Shown: positions 1 through 12,389 of the stretch, in pieces
Layout of the letters: each line of letters opens with the position of its first letter
Position numbering within the stretch: the stretch's first letter is position 1
Assembly: GCF_000002995.4 (NCBI RefSeq)
Contig: NW_025062477.1
Coordinates: 6,668,649-6,732,648, forward strand
Source of the DNA: Brugia malayi
Taxonomy: Eukaryota; Nematoda; Chromadorea; Rhabditida; Onchocercidae
Reading direction: 5' to 3'
DNA: 64,000 nucleotides
The notes under the pieces: generated by a model
The model's input: only the letters and a program-made list of their open reading frames with translations
Database searches by the model: none
What the model was told of the DNA's origin: nothing
Program-made: the position numbers and the translations under genes

Positions 1-2
1 TA

Positions 3-445
3 ACAGGTTCTAACCATCAGATTGATGTTGATGTACACGGAAAATCTTGTAGTTTACTCTCTGAAGCCCAAGCTGTTGTAAATTACAGTAAGTTTTTACT
101 ACCTTTTTTTGTAAAATTTTGGAACATGTCGTTGTTACCTTTATAAAATAGATCATTGATATAGGATCTAGAACAATTTTATCAATGTAAGGTACTATTC
201 TTGCTGGAATAAAAAGATCGCTTTGATGAATAAGCAATTCAGAATAATTCTACAATTGAAATATTTAAATTTTATTAGAAAAAAAAGGAATAGAAAAAGC
301 AAAATTTAACCCACCTACCTACTTAAACGCTTTCCTATCGTCTGGTTGCAAAAGAGCTTACTCAGGAAACATAGAAGTGCCTCTGAAAAGAGTCGTAGTA
401 TCTCGAAATATTTTCACCAATGGTTACCGATATCACCAAAAGTAA
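3..445 (+). CDS. 3' end of an unidentified gene (partial)
   Basis: Two candidate exons with compatible phase. The first runs from the window edge to 87 in the frame starting at base 3 and ends at a consensus donor (gtaagt, 88-93) in phase 1. The second would start after a ttattag acceptor near 278 and stay open to a TAA at 443-445; its translation ends in a basic stretch with NIFTNGYRYHQK before the stop. Two AATAAA signals at 580 and 598 fit a gene ending here. I do not recognise the family. The acceptor is inferred, and the second exon begins in an A-run, so the junction is weak. Confidence 0.3.
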
Positions 446-579
446 AATTTATAAAATTTCAGAGTGTAATACAAAAGGGAATGCATATAAGTGGCTTCAT
501 AGTGGCGTTTCTTCATGGACTATTGGCGTTTCATTTTATATTTTGATCATAATAATAAATCGTTGCCTTGTTTTGTCTC

Positions 580-603
580 AATAAAGAAATTTTACTCAAT
601 AAA
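580..603 (+). terminator. Two overlapping-range polyadenylation signals
   Basis: AATAAA occurs at 580-585 and again at 598-603, about 140 bases after the proposed stop of the leftmost gene. This fits a 3' UTR end. Confidence 0.45.
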
Positions 604-1783
604 GTTTCAAATTAATTGACTCTGAAAAGTGAAGAATTTCATAACAAGTAAATCAAAATCAAAGCAGTTTTTAGAAAAAAAAAAAAAAAACAGTTATTTA
701 CTTGGAACTTTCATTCATAGCGACAGGGTAAAAAAAGGTAATGATATAATAAATGATTCTTATCAGTCAATGATAACTTTACTGGGACAAGATTTAATGA
801 TTTATGTTTCAGATATTGATTGATTGAAATTTCTTTCTCTTTTAAATAAAATTAGTCATTCTTCCCTAATTCATCTCTATTTGATGTATAAATATGAATG
901 TCGCGTCGTTTAAATGAAAAAAAAAAACCTTCACAGCATGAATCGGAAATCACATAAAGTTTGAATTTCTCCTTTTACATAGATGTAAATATTTTTATTT
1001 TAGTGATTTCAGTTTTTATATTACTGTCTTGACATGCTATATAACTGAGAATTTGAAAAAATTAAGCAAAAAAATTTCGAATGAAGTGGGAAAGAAGAAC
1101 GGAATGATTTTTATATAACTGATAATGAGGAAAGTTGAGGTATTACCCTATTAGCTATTATCCCTAAATAGCATTGATGGGGTCACAACGCGAGCACACG
1201 TTTATATAGAAGACAATGTGAATATGAAGGAGACAACGCAAGCACGAAACAATGATCAAAGAAGTTACGTCAAACATCATAAAACTGTTGGAGTCACTCA
1301 GAGTTGTTACCACTATAATTCACGGGCCGCAAGGTCTTGCGTAGCCAATGATTTGTGGATGTTACCATGTAATATCCATGGTTCTGAGTTATAGGGGTGT
1401 AAAGTTGAGCGATAAGAGTTGATCTTGGTAAAAAAACAGGAGATTGTAAATTTCTAATCAGTTATAGGTCATGTCATAATGATCGCAAACACGCGTGACC
1501 TTTCCTATACCATTTCCTTGGCTAGAATGTCAGCATCCATTCCATTCTTTTTACTTGAGTTATATTATTTTAATTAACGACTACGTTTGATCTTTACTTC
1601 CTTGTTAAATTCAGCATGGGATTAGATATATGCAATAAAATGACTGAACTAGAAAATGTTTATCAGGACCAGTTCAGAGCTGTACTTTGAGTATAATCGA
1701 ACATATATGTACGAGAAGAAATGGCCATCTTGTTTACGCTACTTTTAAGTCTTATATTATCTTATTTCAATGATTTAAAGATT
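604..1783. other. Intergenic stretch, no gene seen
   Basis: AT-rich sequence with short chance reading frames only. It separates the leftmost gene from PARS2 and should hold the PARS2 promoter. No repeat or RNA gene was recognised. Confidence 0.5.
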
Positions 1784-1790
1784 TGCAGGA
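1784..1790 (+). promoter_or_regulatory. 3' splice acceptor just ahead of the PARS2 start
   Basis: The motif tgcag ends two bases before the ATG at 1791. With no upstream coding exon found, the arrangement fits a spliced-leader trans-splice site, which is common in nematodes; a 5' UTR intron is the alternative. Confidence 0.45.
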
Positions 1791-4759
1791 ATGAGAGTGC
1801 ATCGAGCATCTACGATGTTGCTTGGCTCACTGGATGTCAAGGTGAAAACAACCCAAATTTTCCATCAGCTTATGCTTTCCAAAGCGCTGATTGCCCATGA
1901 GCACAAAGGAATATATTCGATACTTCCTATTGGTATCTTCTAAACTTCCCTTTCAATGATTCGAGGGACTTGCTGCTGGTCGTCTACAGTTTTTTTTCAA
2001 GGGAAAACAAAGTCAGGATGATTAGCTTGAATCTATATGTTCTATGGCAAAACTTTTATAGGAATTGAAAAACTCATTGGATTTAACAGTCTTTAACTTT
2101 CCACTTTGGTCAGCGTATCATCGATTTTTTTTTTTTTTTGGTCAGCGCATCATCGATAAATTAATAAAAGTGATTGAAACGGAACTGAATGCTATCGGTG
2201 CTTATAAAATTAGTATGCCGATACTGGGTGCGAAAGAAATGTGGCAAAAAGCTGGTCGATGGAGCGCTTTCGAATCGGAAATGTTTCATTTGAGTGACAA
2301 AACGAATCAGATTTATTGTCTTCAGCCAACTCATGAAGAAATGGTAACAAAGTTGGTTGCCGAACAAGGTAATATGGTCAGATATTGCAAAATGTCAGGT
2401 TTCAAAGACATTGAGTTTTTATTTTAGTACTTTTGTACTTTAAAACGTTAATTTTTACTCACATAATATAGCACATAATATAGCTCATAATAGTGATCAA
2501 ATATATATACGTCCAACGCAAATTGGTGTTGTTAAGACAGCTAATCATTTTTATGGGAACTTTGACAATTACATATTGCATAGTCGGAATCAAATTAAAA
2601 GTGTATTGGTGACTAAGAAACATTTTGTTGTGTACTTCTATCTTCTTAATAACGGGACTGCTACGATAGGTTTTCCTTATTAATTAGAGTATTGGCATAC
2701 TGTTTGTCGAATTCTATGAAGAGCGGATTTCATTAAGATTGATTTAAGGTGAAATTAAGTGGGCGGAACATTGTTCGGCCAAAGTGCTTTACAACAGTAG
2801 ACCATGACATTCTCTTTTTTGTCTTTCATTTTTTGTTTGTAAAGGAGTTTCCTTACAAACATAAAAATCTTAATGAAATTTCTTATTCCAGGTGAATTAA
2901 GACAAGCTGTTTATCCGTTAATGCTTTATCAAATGGGGCCAAAATTTCGTGATGAGACAGTTGTTGGACATGGATTTCTTCGCAGTAGAGAATTTTTGAT
3001 GAACGATTTATATTCTTTTGATCTGACGGAGCAAAATGCTTCAGATACTTACAGTCTCGTTAGTAAAGTAAGCATTTATTATTATATGAAATTTGAGGCT
3101 TATAAATGAATGTTATAGCAGCTTTGTAGAATGGATTAAGAGTAAATTATTATCAAGGTGATCAGTAATCCGTGTCAGTTTTTTCAATCTCACAAATTAT
3201 GTTTTAATTTTATATTTGGATGTCTTCTTCATTTGAAGCATTTCTTGTATCATTTCTTCCAAATTACTATGCAAGTCGGATGTATTTTTTACAGACGTAT
3301 CAACGAATATTTCATGATCGCCTCGGCATTAATTTTTATATTGTTCGAGCCGATGCTGGAAACATCGGTGGTGACATGTCACACGAATATCATTTACCGT
3401 GTAAGACAGGCCGCGATAGTATTGCTTACTGTTCAAAATGTAATTTAGGTAACTTTTTGTTATATCTTTAGTTTCATTAAAATTTAAATTAGTGCTAAAA
3501 TTTATCTTCTTTGAAAAAGATAAATAAATTTTCACTTGAAAAAGCTGCATGAGATCACTTGGATTTCTCAAAATTTCATTCGGTTTTTCTGCGCTTGGCT
3601 GCAAAAAAAGAAAAGCTTTTTATTGGTCTGGAATGTAACTTACAGGTCTTTGAAACTTTTTAAAAGTATGTGGTACTTCTCACAACTTTTCTTCAGAAGT
3701 CAGGGTAGCATAGCTTCTTGAACTTTACCATTTTCGATGTGAAAGATTATTTTCCTTTCTTCTTCTATTTCAGGTATGAATCATGATCTCTTGAAACGTG
3801 GTGAAAAGCCTTGTTGTTGTAGCAAGGAATATATTTCGATTGTTGAAACGATTGAAATAGCTCATACATTTCAGTTGGGGGATTTGTTCACTAAAAAATT
3901 TGGGGCCAAACATGATAATCAACCACTGATAATGAACTGTTTCGGAATCGGCATTGGTAATTTACAGTATTTGAAACAACTGTTTTTGCTTTCTACTGGC
4001 GTAATTGTGGAACTCTGATGAATAACATAGTCAATAAACATTGATATTTTCAGGTCGTTTGATAGCAGCTATAATTGACTCAATGTCACCCAGTACAAAA
4101 GCTCTTCGTTTGCCGTATGCATTGGTCCCTTTTAAAGTGGCCGTTATTCTGCCAAACAAAACTCAGTCCGAAACGATGGAATTTGCTGAAAATATTATCG
4201 GCCATCTCAGTCAAATATCATCTGTACAAAATGATATTTTTGTTGATGATCGACTAGATAATTCAATTGGAAGGCGACTGCTTACGGCTGCAAATCTAGG
4301 TTATATATTATGAAATCCTAAAAAAGCTTTTAAAAAATTCCCGAGGAGTGAGATAAAGTGAGTGACCCATTTGAGGTTAGCACTACAGGGTGTCTTAGCG
4401 TGGAATTCATACATTCAGTCTACGGTCATATTTTAGTGACGTTGCACAATGTTGGAACGAACTCGGTGATAATCTAGTAATTTCTCCCTAATTAAAATCT
4501 ACTGCTAAATAAATCTTCAGTGATGCTAATAACATTTCTTTGTATATTTTATTGGACACTTTTTCTTATATTTCTATGCATCATTTTGCTGTTAAATTCA
4601 GGAATTCCTCACATATTCGTAGTTGGAAATCGGACTGCTCGGACGTTGAATAACAATCCAGTCGTGGAGTATTATAGAACAGAAGCTTATAGTGATGAAC
4701 CGATCAGTGTTGGGGATCTTGAATATGATGAAATATCAAGATTTATTGCAAAGCTATAA
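1791..4759 (+). CDS. PARS2: Mitochondrial prolyl-tRNA synthetase
   Basis: Charges mitochondrial tRNA-Pro with proline in the matrix. Seven exons: 1791-1932, 2114-2368, 2892-3067, 3295-3448, 3774-3956, 4054-4299, 4602-4759, giving 437 residues with all phases consistent. The bacterial-type class II core is clear: CLQPTHEE ahead of motif 2, KFRDE followed by GFLRSREFLMNDLYSFD (motif 2 and after), GNIGGDMSHEY, and motif 3 MNCFGIGIG. A C-terminal anticodon-binding domain follows (VAVILPNK, DDRLDNSIGRR, HIFVVGNR). Length and lack of the bacterial insertion domain match the short mitochondrial enzyme. The weak point is the start of exon 2, where an acceptor is duplicated around a 15-T run; the in-frame choice adds five phenylalanines. 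Start chosen as the first ATG after a splice acceptor. Confidence 0.93.
2105..2157 (+). repeat. Duplicated 21-bp segment flanking a T15 run in PARS2 exon 2
   Basis: The 21-mer at 2105-2125 recurs at 2137-2157 with one difference, and the copies bracket a run of 15 T. Each copy contains ggtcag followed by cg, so each looks like a 3' splice acceptor. Only the first copy keeps phase with exon 1. Confidence 0.8.
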
Positions 4760-5369
4760 AATTGTTTCCATTTTTGTAGTTATGCATTTTTCTTCTTGAA
4801 GTTGTAACTAACATTGTATTTCCGTCTCGAAATCGGTGAGGAATTGACAACTGAAGGTAGTTATTGCATTTTTGCTATGTTTAATTTATTGTTTCACTAC
4901 AATAAAGCTTCTTTTTTTCTTTCATCCAACCAAATATTTATTCTGCGTCACACAGTGCAAACTTTTTTCTTCTCGTTTTTTTTTTTTTGCACTTCCAATA
5001 TTTGTGTCAACTTTAGCAATATTTATTTATCATTGTTAGCTTATTTGGCATTACTGATAACAACGAAAAAGTTAAGGGTCATATGTTTAATACCTAAGCA
5101 GTACTTCAAGTTTTGTTCTTTGTAATTGAAAATTCACAATCAATTTTGTCAAAAGGATCGTCATTTGAAAACAAGAAAAAAACGATCGATTGGAAGGGTG
5201 GTGGGTTGCGTGAGAGATCATCGATTTTGTGGGTGCAAAAATACAAATACAAATAAATTTGCAGATTTATTTTATGTACTGGCTTGGATATATTATGTCC
5301 TTGAATTACTATCATTAACTGAAGCATATTTCCCGTCCATAATCAAGATTTCTTTGGGAAAGATTCCAT
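4760..5369. other. PARS2-TRM5 spacer with poly(A) signal
   Basis: AATAAA at 4901-4906 probably ends the PARS2 transcript. The remaining 460 bases hold T-runs and should include the TRM5 leader. No convincing gene was seen in it. Confidence 0.5.
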
Positions 5370-8300
5370 ATGAAGAAATTATCTTCGATGTTTACTATTT
5401 CCAGTGAAGTTCGAGGAATTACTGTTCTTACGGACAATGAAAAAAAGTTATTCAAGTTGGTGAAAGTTTTATAATGAATGTAATTTGAGGTTCATTTCAT
5501 TCTTAAATATTTTGTGAAGTGCGTTACGAGATGATTTCTTTGTATTTATAGTAACAGATAAGGTATTACCTATCACTGCTGAAACTCGAATTGGTTTAAT
5601 CATCTTACATGTCACGTGTTGAAAATTATTCTATTATTTTGATAGTCTAATGAGAAAGCTTCGTAGTAGTATCAAGATCCACCAAATTCTTGTCAGATTT
5701 ATAAAGTATATTTTCTGCAATTGTAAAAAAAGTACTGAAGTATTTAATTTACTAGAAGTTTGAAAAAGCAAGTATTTAAAATAACAAGTTCAGAAGTAAG
5801 TTTGGTCAGTTTTTTATAAGACTTATATTATTAAGAATTATGGATATGGAATTTCTTGCTGATTTTCTCACTGCGGATTAAAATATTTAATAAAGGCCAG
5901 TTCTGTTTATTACAGTTTCTTGTCTGTTTCAGCAAAGAAATCACTCTACCGGTCGTAATTGTACCGCCGAAGGTTATCAGTCGTCTAATTGGGTGTAAGG
6001 AAATAGCAGATAGAACGGTAGAACGATTTTGTAATAAAATTAAGGTACTTGTATAATAATTTGTTTCGAGATTGGTGACATTTGAAATTCGCAACACTTG
6101 ACATCCATGACTATAAAAGTGGATCTCGTTTAAGTCAGTCAATTTGGATTATGTGGTAATTCATTACATATTCTGTGATTGTCAGGAATTTGGTCTGAAT
6201 TCTTTAGAATTTCAGCCTGTCATAAATATTCCAAGACAAAGCGAAAAAGCTATTGTATTTAATCCCGAAAAGATGGATGGAAATACAAGAAATGTTGTTT
6301 TGAACACTATAGAAAACTTGACGGGTCTTACAGCCAAGTTTGATTCTTACAATATAACCTTGAATTATGACGACTGGTCTGTAAAATCGTGTATTACTGC
6401 AATTTTACCGGAAGGACTCGAATTCGGGTATGCTGATTATTTAGTAGCAATTTGTTTAATTGAAATTTCATATTTTTTTAAAAACTTCCTAAAATTAAAT
6501 CATCCTTAAAATCTAGAAAATAATTGCTGTAATCTTCAGCGGTTTCTCTCAGATTGGTCATATTGTCCATGTGAATTTGCGAGAAGAGCTACTTTTTTAT
6601 AAAAAAGCTATTGGGAAAATACTTCTCGACAAAATCAGCAGTTGTAAGTACGTATTTTCATTTTATTCAACGCTGGAAGTCCAGAATATCAGTTTGTATC
6701 ATGACAGATAGATAACTGGATGGCTTTGATATATTCAAATTATGAGATTTTCAAAATTAAGATATCATACATATCCCTGGATTTTCCATATTTGTTTTCT
6801 AACTTGAAAAAGCAATTTTTCTCTCAAATATTCTCGCCTTTGCAGGACAGTTGTTAATAAGTTGGATGCAATCGGACATAAATATCGTACATTTGAACTT
6901 GATTTGCTTGCTGGTGAGGAAAATTATAAGACTGAGGTGCATGAAGAAAAACTACGTTATCAGCTGGATTTTAGTGAGGTTATTTTCCAGTTTTTTTTTT
7001 TTTTTTTCTTACATAATGAAAGTTAAAATTTTTGTTACTGCTTTTATTTCTTTTTTGTTAATCATTTCATACAAGTATTTGCATCAAAAATGACTAGAAT
7101 AAATTTTTTTTCAAATCAATTATAGGTGTTTTATAACCCAAGATTAAGCACAGAACATAAGAGGATAGTGCGAAAAATTGGTAAGCGGTCAATTTTTTAT
7201 GATTGCTGTGCTGGTATTGGACCTTTCGTTTTACCGGTAATAAGGAATGGTGTTCATCATGTTTTAGCAAATGACCTAAATCCGAATTGTATTGATTATC
7301 TCAAGCGAAATATGGAACTGAATCGTGTAGGTTTTACTCATCTTCATTATAAATCATGATTTCTATTCCAGTCGTAGTTTTTTTACAGGAAATATTATCA
7401 AATTAAAAATTTCTGTTTTGCTATATTTTTTAAAACTTTGAAATCCATCTTGTCTCCATTCCAAATTTTTCACTTTTGTTCTTTCATAATACGTACAGTC
7501 CATCTTTTTGTGAGTATTTCTTTTTCCAAAATTATTCAATCTAAGTTTTAGTTATCATTCGAGCGGCTGAAATTGTATAACATGGATGGAGCCATATTTA
7601 TCAAGAATGTTATCGCAGATGATTTGACAAATGAAGCAAAAAATTACAATATCTGTAGTTCTACAGGTTTTATATCAGTTATTATTCCTATTTTTTTTTT
7701 TAAATTTTGTTGTGGAAGTCAAATTTTTCCAGCAAGAAATTTTGATTTATTTCTGTTCTCAGATTTCTAATTGTTTTTTTTTTTTTCTATTTTCTCTATT
7801 TTCAGATAACATTCCCACAGATGCACATGTAGTAATGAACTTACCAGGCATGTCATTAGACTTTCTTCCTCATTTTCGGGGTTGTCTACATGATAAACTC
7901 AATTTGTCAGGTTAGTGAACAGTTCATGTGACTGTATGAGGGATTTTTTGAATTTTCTAGAAAGGAAGTGATCTTTTATCGTGTTATTATGTTTTACTAC
8001 AATTTTGTTGTAGGCACTACCCTTCCATTTCCGTTGTTTGTGCATTGTCATTTCTTTGTAAAAGCACCGGGTGATTTGGAGGATAACTGGTACTTCAATG
8101 AAGCACAAAATTTGATACGCAAAAGTATTGGGTAAGCTTTGTTAGCAGTAAAAAATTTGTTAGGTTTACTCGAATTAGTTGAATTTCGCTTTCCAAAATC
8201 AGTATTTTTATTTATCTATTTATTTGAGATGCTAACAAAATTTATAAACAAGAGCTTCTTTTTCACATTTTTAGATAATTGCCTCTCAAATTTTATATTA

Positions 8301-8628
8301 ATCCTCAGGAATGAATTTAGATCATTGTGTTAACTGTTTAGTTTTCAGTATCTCGGAGTTGAATTTCACTGAAGTACGTTTTGTTCGAAAAGTTGCTGGA
8401 CGTAAGAATATGTTTTGTGTTACATTTCGACTTCCTGATGAATTTCTGTTCTCCTCTGATAACCAAAAACGTAAAGTCGATGGAGCCAACAGTGAAGAAC
8501 TGGCGGAAGCAAAAAGATTCAGTGGTGACATCAGCAATGATGAACAACGAAACCATCCTCAGCAAATAGTTTGCGAAATACGGATTGATCAGTTAGAGCC
8601 TGAGCTAAAGAAAAACAAATCCAGTTAA
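5370..8628 (+). CDS. TRMT5: tRNA (guanine-37 N1)-methyltransferase, TRM5/TYW2 family
   Basis: Transfers a methyl group from S-adenosylmethionine to G37 next to the anticodon of nuclear- and mitochondria-encoded tRNAs, preventing frameshifting. Ten exons: 5370-5455, 5933-6044, 6186-6427, 6540-6647, 6846-6978, 7126-7326, 7552-7666, 7806-7910, 8014-8131, 8349-8628, giving 499 residues. Seen in order: N-terminal D1 domain (RGITVLTDNEKKLF, then KEITLPVVIVPPK), ILPEGLEF, the linker GFSQIGHIVHVNLR, the fold segment VFYNPRLSTEHKRI, the Rossmann motif CCAGIGPF, NDLNPNCIDYL, and the catalytic-loop type motif VVMNLPG. This is close in length to the human enzyme. The first exon was placed by homology and phase; its donor (gttggt) is weak. 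The last 60 residues are lysine- and glutamate-rich and not conserved. Confidence 0.93.
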
Positions 8629-9631
8629 TGGAATTTTATCAATAGTGTTTTTGATAGCTATTGCCAGTGATGAAGCAAAATATATTTTCAGGCCTTAATT
8701 TTCTTTTTTCTTGTTACAACTCACCAAGTTTAATTTTTCAAACAGTTAGCTTTATAGGCGTCTTAAAGTTTACCACTTTTCCATTACTACAGTGTGTACA
8801 CCTAATTATTCTCTGTTGAGTTATTCTCTTCTTTTGTACTTAAAAAAAAAAAAAAAAAAGATTATATTAAAATTGAGAAATTAGCTTGTTTTTAATTCCT
8901 TACTTCTGACAGAGCTTTATCTTGATATGGGAAATGAAAATTTGAGTTGGATAAGGAGATTATGAGATTAAGTCTAATTTCTCAGCTGATGTCGTACTCT
9001 TTGGTTTTGATTTGATTTTTTTTTTTTTTTTTTATGATACTCATCACTTATTATTGTGTTAATTTTTGAAAATAGATTTAATTGTTTATTTTGGTATTAG
9101 TGATTTAATGTTGCCAGAACTGTATGCAAATTAGAAAATGCGCTTATATGCTGTTGATGAGCAATAACAATTAAGAAATGAGGTATTCAAGAAATTTGAG
9201 AAAGGTTGGTTAACCAATAAAATCATCAGCGGGACTATCCTAACTTGTCCATTTATTAGGGTCCTTTTTGCAATGTAATGTATTCGCAATTGATAGAATT
9301 CAAATCCTGATTTGATTGTAGATGGTCAAGATTACATTAAATTCATGAACCCAGAATGAGAGTAAGAAACAGCTATTTGCCTAGTTTGAAGCATTTCATT
9401 TTACTTATGTTCCTTTGCATGCATCATGACAACATTCAATGAAATGGATGGGAGTGGTATGTTCAAATCAAGTAAGGTATTGAAATTGAATGGAGCCCAC
9501 TGGTTCTTTTCAAAGCTTACTTGGTAGTTGTATATGCATGCTTGTTATATTTGCAGTTGATTTATTACTTATCCTTTTGTTCTGTTTGCTAATCATTTGT
9601 TTACTTCCTCCAGGTAACTGTTTGCATAATT
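8629..9631. other. TRM5 3' flank and promoter region of the next gene
   Basis: About 1 kb with an A17 run near 8845 and a T20 run near 9018. An acceptor (ctccag) at about 9607-9612 lies 19 bases before the next start codon and may be a trans-splice site. No additional gene was seen. Confidence 0.5.
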
Positions 9632-11340
9632 ATGGTGGATTATATTGCATCATCATACAAATTTTCATCCATATTCCGAGTGACTATTTCATTGCGGTCA
9701 CTGAGGTCCCGTACCACACAAGGTTCACTAATCAAAAGTCTTCACATCAAGAAATCTATCGCCGATAAGTTTTCCAACAGGTGATTTAATCAACCTTAAC
9801 CAGTTTCATCATATATGATAGTGATTAGTTGAGACTTTCCATGCAGGAAAAGAATTTGATGTACGTTAAAAGTAATATATTAATGGATTAAAATGTAGTA
9901 TATTAATGTCATTGAAATAATTCAAAGTTCAATTGTTTTTAAATTTGAAGATAAGTCAGCTATTCGGCTACAAACTAAAATTTAGATGTAATTAAATCAA
10001 ATCGTTTGAATTTGTTGTAGGTTCCAGACTGATCGTGTGATGTATTTTGGTCCCGAATTAGCTTGCTTAGAATGGTTAATGGAATGTGGCTCTACTGAGG
10101 TATCACTCATTTATTTTTACTGCATCTTTTTGAAATAATAATGGGACATGGTATAATATGCAATATTTCCCCAAATATATGATAATATGACAATAAATAT
10201 GTTCGTTTACGTCACATTATATCTTTTAGTTTTGTAATTTTTAGTTCATATTATTTATGTCATTCTCCCCTACTTTTTTTTGACTTTATTTGAGGCAAAA
10301 AGAACCGAAAAGTTGGCATTAGTAAACTGTGTGGAATATCTTTGTTTCGATTTAGAAATTAACGTTATCTTACAGGTTGTAATGAGTGATGGAACATCGA
10401 TCACATGTAGATCAAACATGCGGCGCTATATTAGTGATTTTGGTTTCAATTTGAAAAATATCGTAAGATTTAAAATGTAATTCATATCAATTTTCGTCGA
10501 ATCAAAATTACATTTTTAAAATTTTACAAATCTTTAGCCAATCGCCACGACTTCCTTCAAATGGAGTCCAGTGCTGCCAACAATTAGTATGAAAAAGCTT
10601 AATGCCATTTATGATATGCGGTGGGCTAAAAAACCGAATGTATATATTGTTAAGGTCAGTTATTAATGTATACGTATATATAATTTTTGAGTTTAAAGTT
10701 CATCTGTTTGTTTTAACTCCCAAGCGAATTCATGAAATTGAAGCCTGTAATGTTTTCTATTGAAATGTAATTTTACAATTACGTGGAATTTTCATTCAGG
10801 TCGATGGGACTGATTCAGCTATTAGTGATTCTGGTTTTCAGTACTTCAAAGAATGCCGACAAATAGAAGTGTTGAAATTGAATTTTTGTGACTTCTTCAC
10901 CGACAAAGCAATTGAACATCTTGTCTCGGGACGACCTTCACGAACTTTACGGAACATTGTTTGTTTTTGATCTTGTTTCTTCAATACAAAAGTTTCCTAA
11001 AATTTCTAATATTTAATTTAATCAAAGAGATAGCCGAGCTGTAATGCAAAATATGCACCGTTCAGTTAATGAATAGTTTTTTTTTTTTTTTTTAAGAGTT
11101 GTCATTTTGTTTTAGGAAATTGTTGCAAATCCTTACATCAGTGATTATTTCATGAAAGGGATTAAACGAATACGTGGATTACAGCGAGCGCATTTTTACT
11201 TTTTACCATGCGTAGCACAACAAACAGACGCATTACAAAGTTTGAAAGCTTCTTTGCCATGTTGTAGAGTTAGTTTCCCGGAAATAAAAGAAGTCGGTTA
11301 TGGATATGGTTATAATGCTGAGGACAATAATATATGGTAA
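9632..11340 (+). CDS. DMAC2 / ATP synthase subunit s-like leucine-rich-repeat protein, mitochondrial
   Basis: Six exons: 9632-9780, 10021-10099, 10376-10462, 10538-10654, 10800-10958, 11116-11340, giving 271 residues. The first 50 residues are rich in Arg, Ser and Lys with no acidic run, as in a mitochondrial presequence. Then come MYFGPELACLEWLMECG and VVMSDGT, the hallmark block of this family, followed by short leucine-rich repeats: VDGTDSAISDSGFQYF, IEVLKLNFCDFFTD. The family includes ATP synthase factor B and DMAC2, a complex I distal-arm assembly factor; I cannot tell which ortholog this is. The C-terminus (GYGYGYNAEDNNIW) looks lineage-specific. Neighbours upstream on the same strand are also mitochondrial. 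Confidence 0.8.
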
Positions 11341-11848
11341 GTAATAGCTTCCTGTGACTTGTTTAATTATATTCCACTTGGAAAATTAGTTGTATGTTGC
11401 ATTATGCAAAAATATATGATACCTCTTCTCAGTTCCAATATGCCACATTTTTCCCGTTCACTTTATAAGCAAATAATGAAGCTATCCGAAGCTAACATAT
11501 AATACAAATCATTATTTCTCTTTGGTAAAATTTGTATGGTTTCAGCATTCCTAAAAGCCATAAAACGGAGACGAGATAGAAGAAGAAGGAGGAAGACAAT
11601 ACCTTCAAATAGGCTTAAATTTTTATTACAGATGAATTTTTATCAGTTTATCAGTTTTATCAGTTCATTACTTACAGCAATTTTACCGAAACCTATTAAA
11701 TGAAGAAATAAAAAACTTCCTTAATAAAAATCATTTTCTGAACACATAAAAATAACTACTTATATTCGTTATAAAGTATAAAAATATGCTCTCAGTTAAT
11801 CATTTGGCTTGAAATCTTATTGAAGATTTAAAAATTTTCCTCAGATAT
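11341..11848. other. Flank between DMAC2-like gene and retrotransposon
   Basis: A 3' UTR-like stretch with short ATCAGTTT repeats near 11640-11670. At about 11546-11620 an arginine-rich frame (AIKRRRDRRRRRK) follows a tttcag acceptor; it could be a relic or unrecognised exon, but nothing supports it beyond composition. Confidence 0.35.
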
Positions 11849-12354
11849 TGTCGTGAAAGACGAAATATTTAAATTATTATATCCAAAACTAACAAATTCC
11901 TCTTATTTAATTCCTTTTCCTCACACAACAAAAACCCTTTGTTAGCAAACCCTTTGTTAGCAAAACCCTTTATTAGCAGTCTGTTTCATATCATTTAAAT
12001 GTCCTCCTCTGCCGAATATCTGGTCAGTTCAGTTCTGTATATAAACTAATCTTGTTAACAATCTTCTTTGTTCATCCATGAGAAATCCTCCCATCTAATC
12101 TCCATTCGTTAAATCAGTCTTATATATAACCCAACCAATCCTTCCATAACCATCATTTGCTTTATGTTTTGGGTGGTATTGGGATGCGTCTAATACTTTA
12201 TAATTTTGTGTTATTTCACCATTTTTATATTATTGCATTTATATAGTTTACGCGTTTGTTAAACGGTGTAGCATCCGTACGATATGTATAAAGCGCTATT
12301 ATTTGCTTCATGTTAAATAAAGGTTTAATTACCCAAGTTTGAGGTTTCACGACA
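11849..12354 (+). repeat. 5' LTR of the BEL element
   Basis: 506 bp, starting TGTCGTGAA and ending with its exact reverse complement TTCACGACA. It contains TATATAAAC near 12039, a likely promoter TATA box, and AATAAA near 12316. Three 14-15 bp tandem units built on ACCCTTTGTTAGCAA lie at 11934-11978. Confidence 0.9.
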
Positions 12355-12366
12355 AAGAATAATTTT

Positions 12367-12382
12367 TGGTGCCCGAGGTGAG
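12367..12382 (+). other. Putative primer-binding site
   Basis: TGGTGCCCGAGGTGAG lies 12 bases after the 5' LTR. It begins with TGG, complementary to a tRNA CCA end, as expected for minus-strand priming. I could not name the tRNA. Confidence 0.55.
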
Positions 12383-12389
12383 GTAAGGT

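Noticed and set aside
4814..5407. Open frames between PARS2 and TRM5
   Set aside because: Low-complexity Phe/Ser runs; the only supported coding part is TRM5 exon 1 at 5370-5455, in a different frame.
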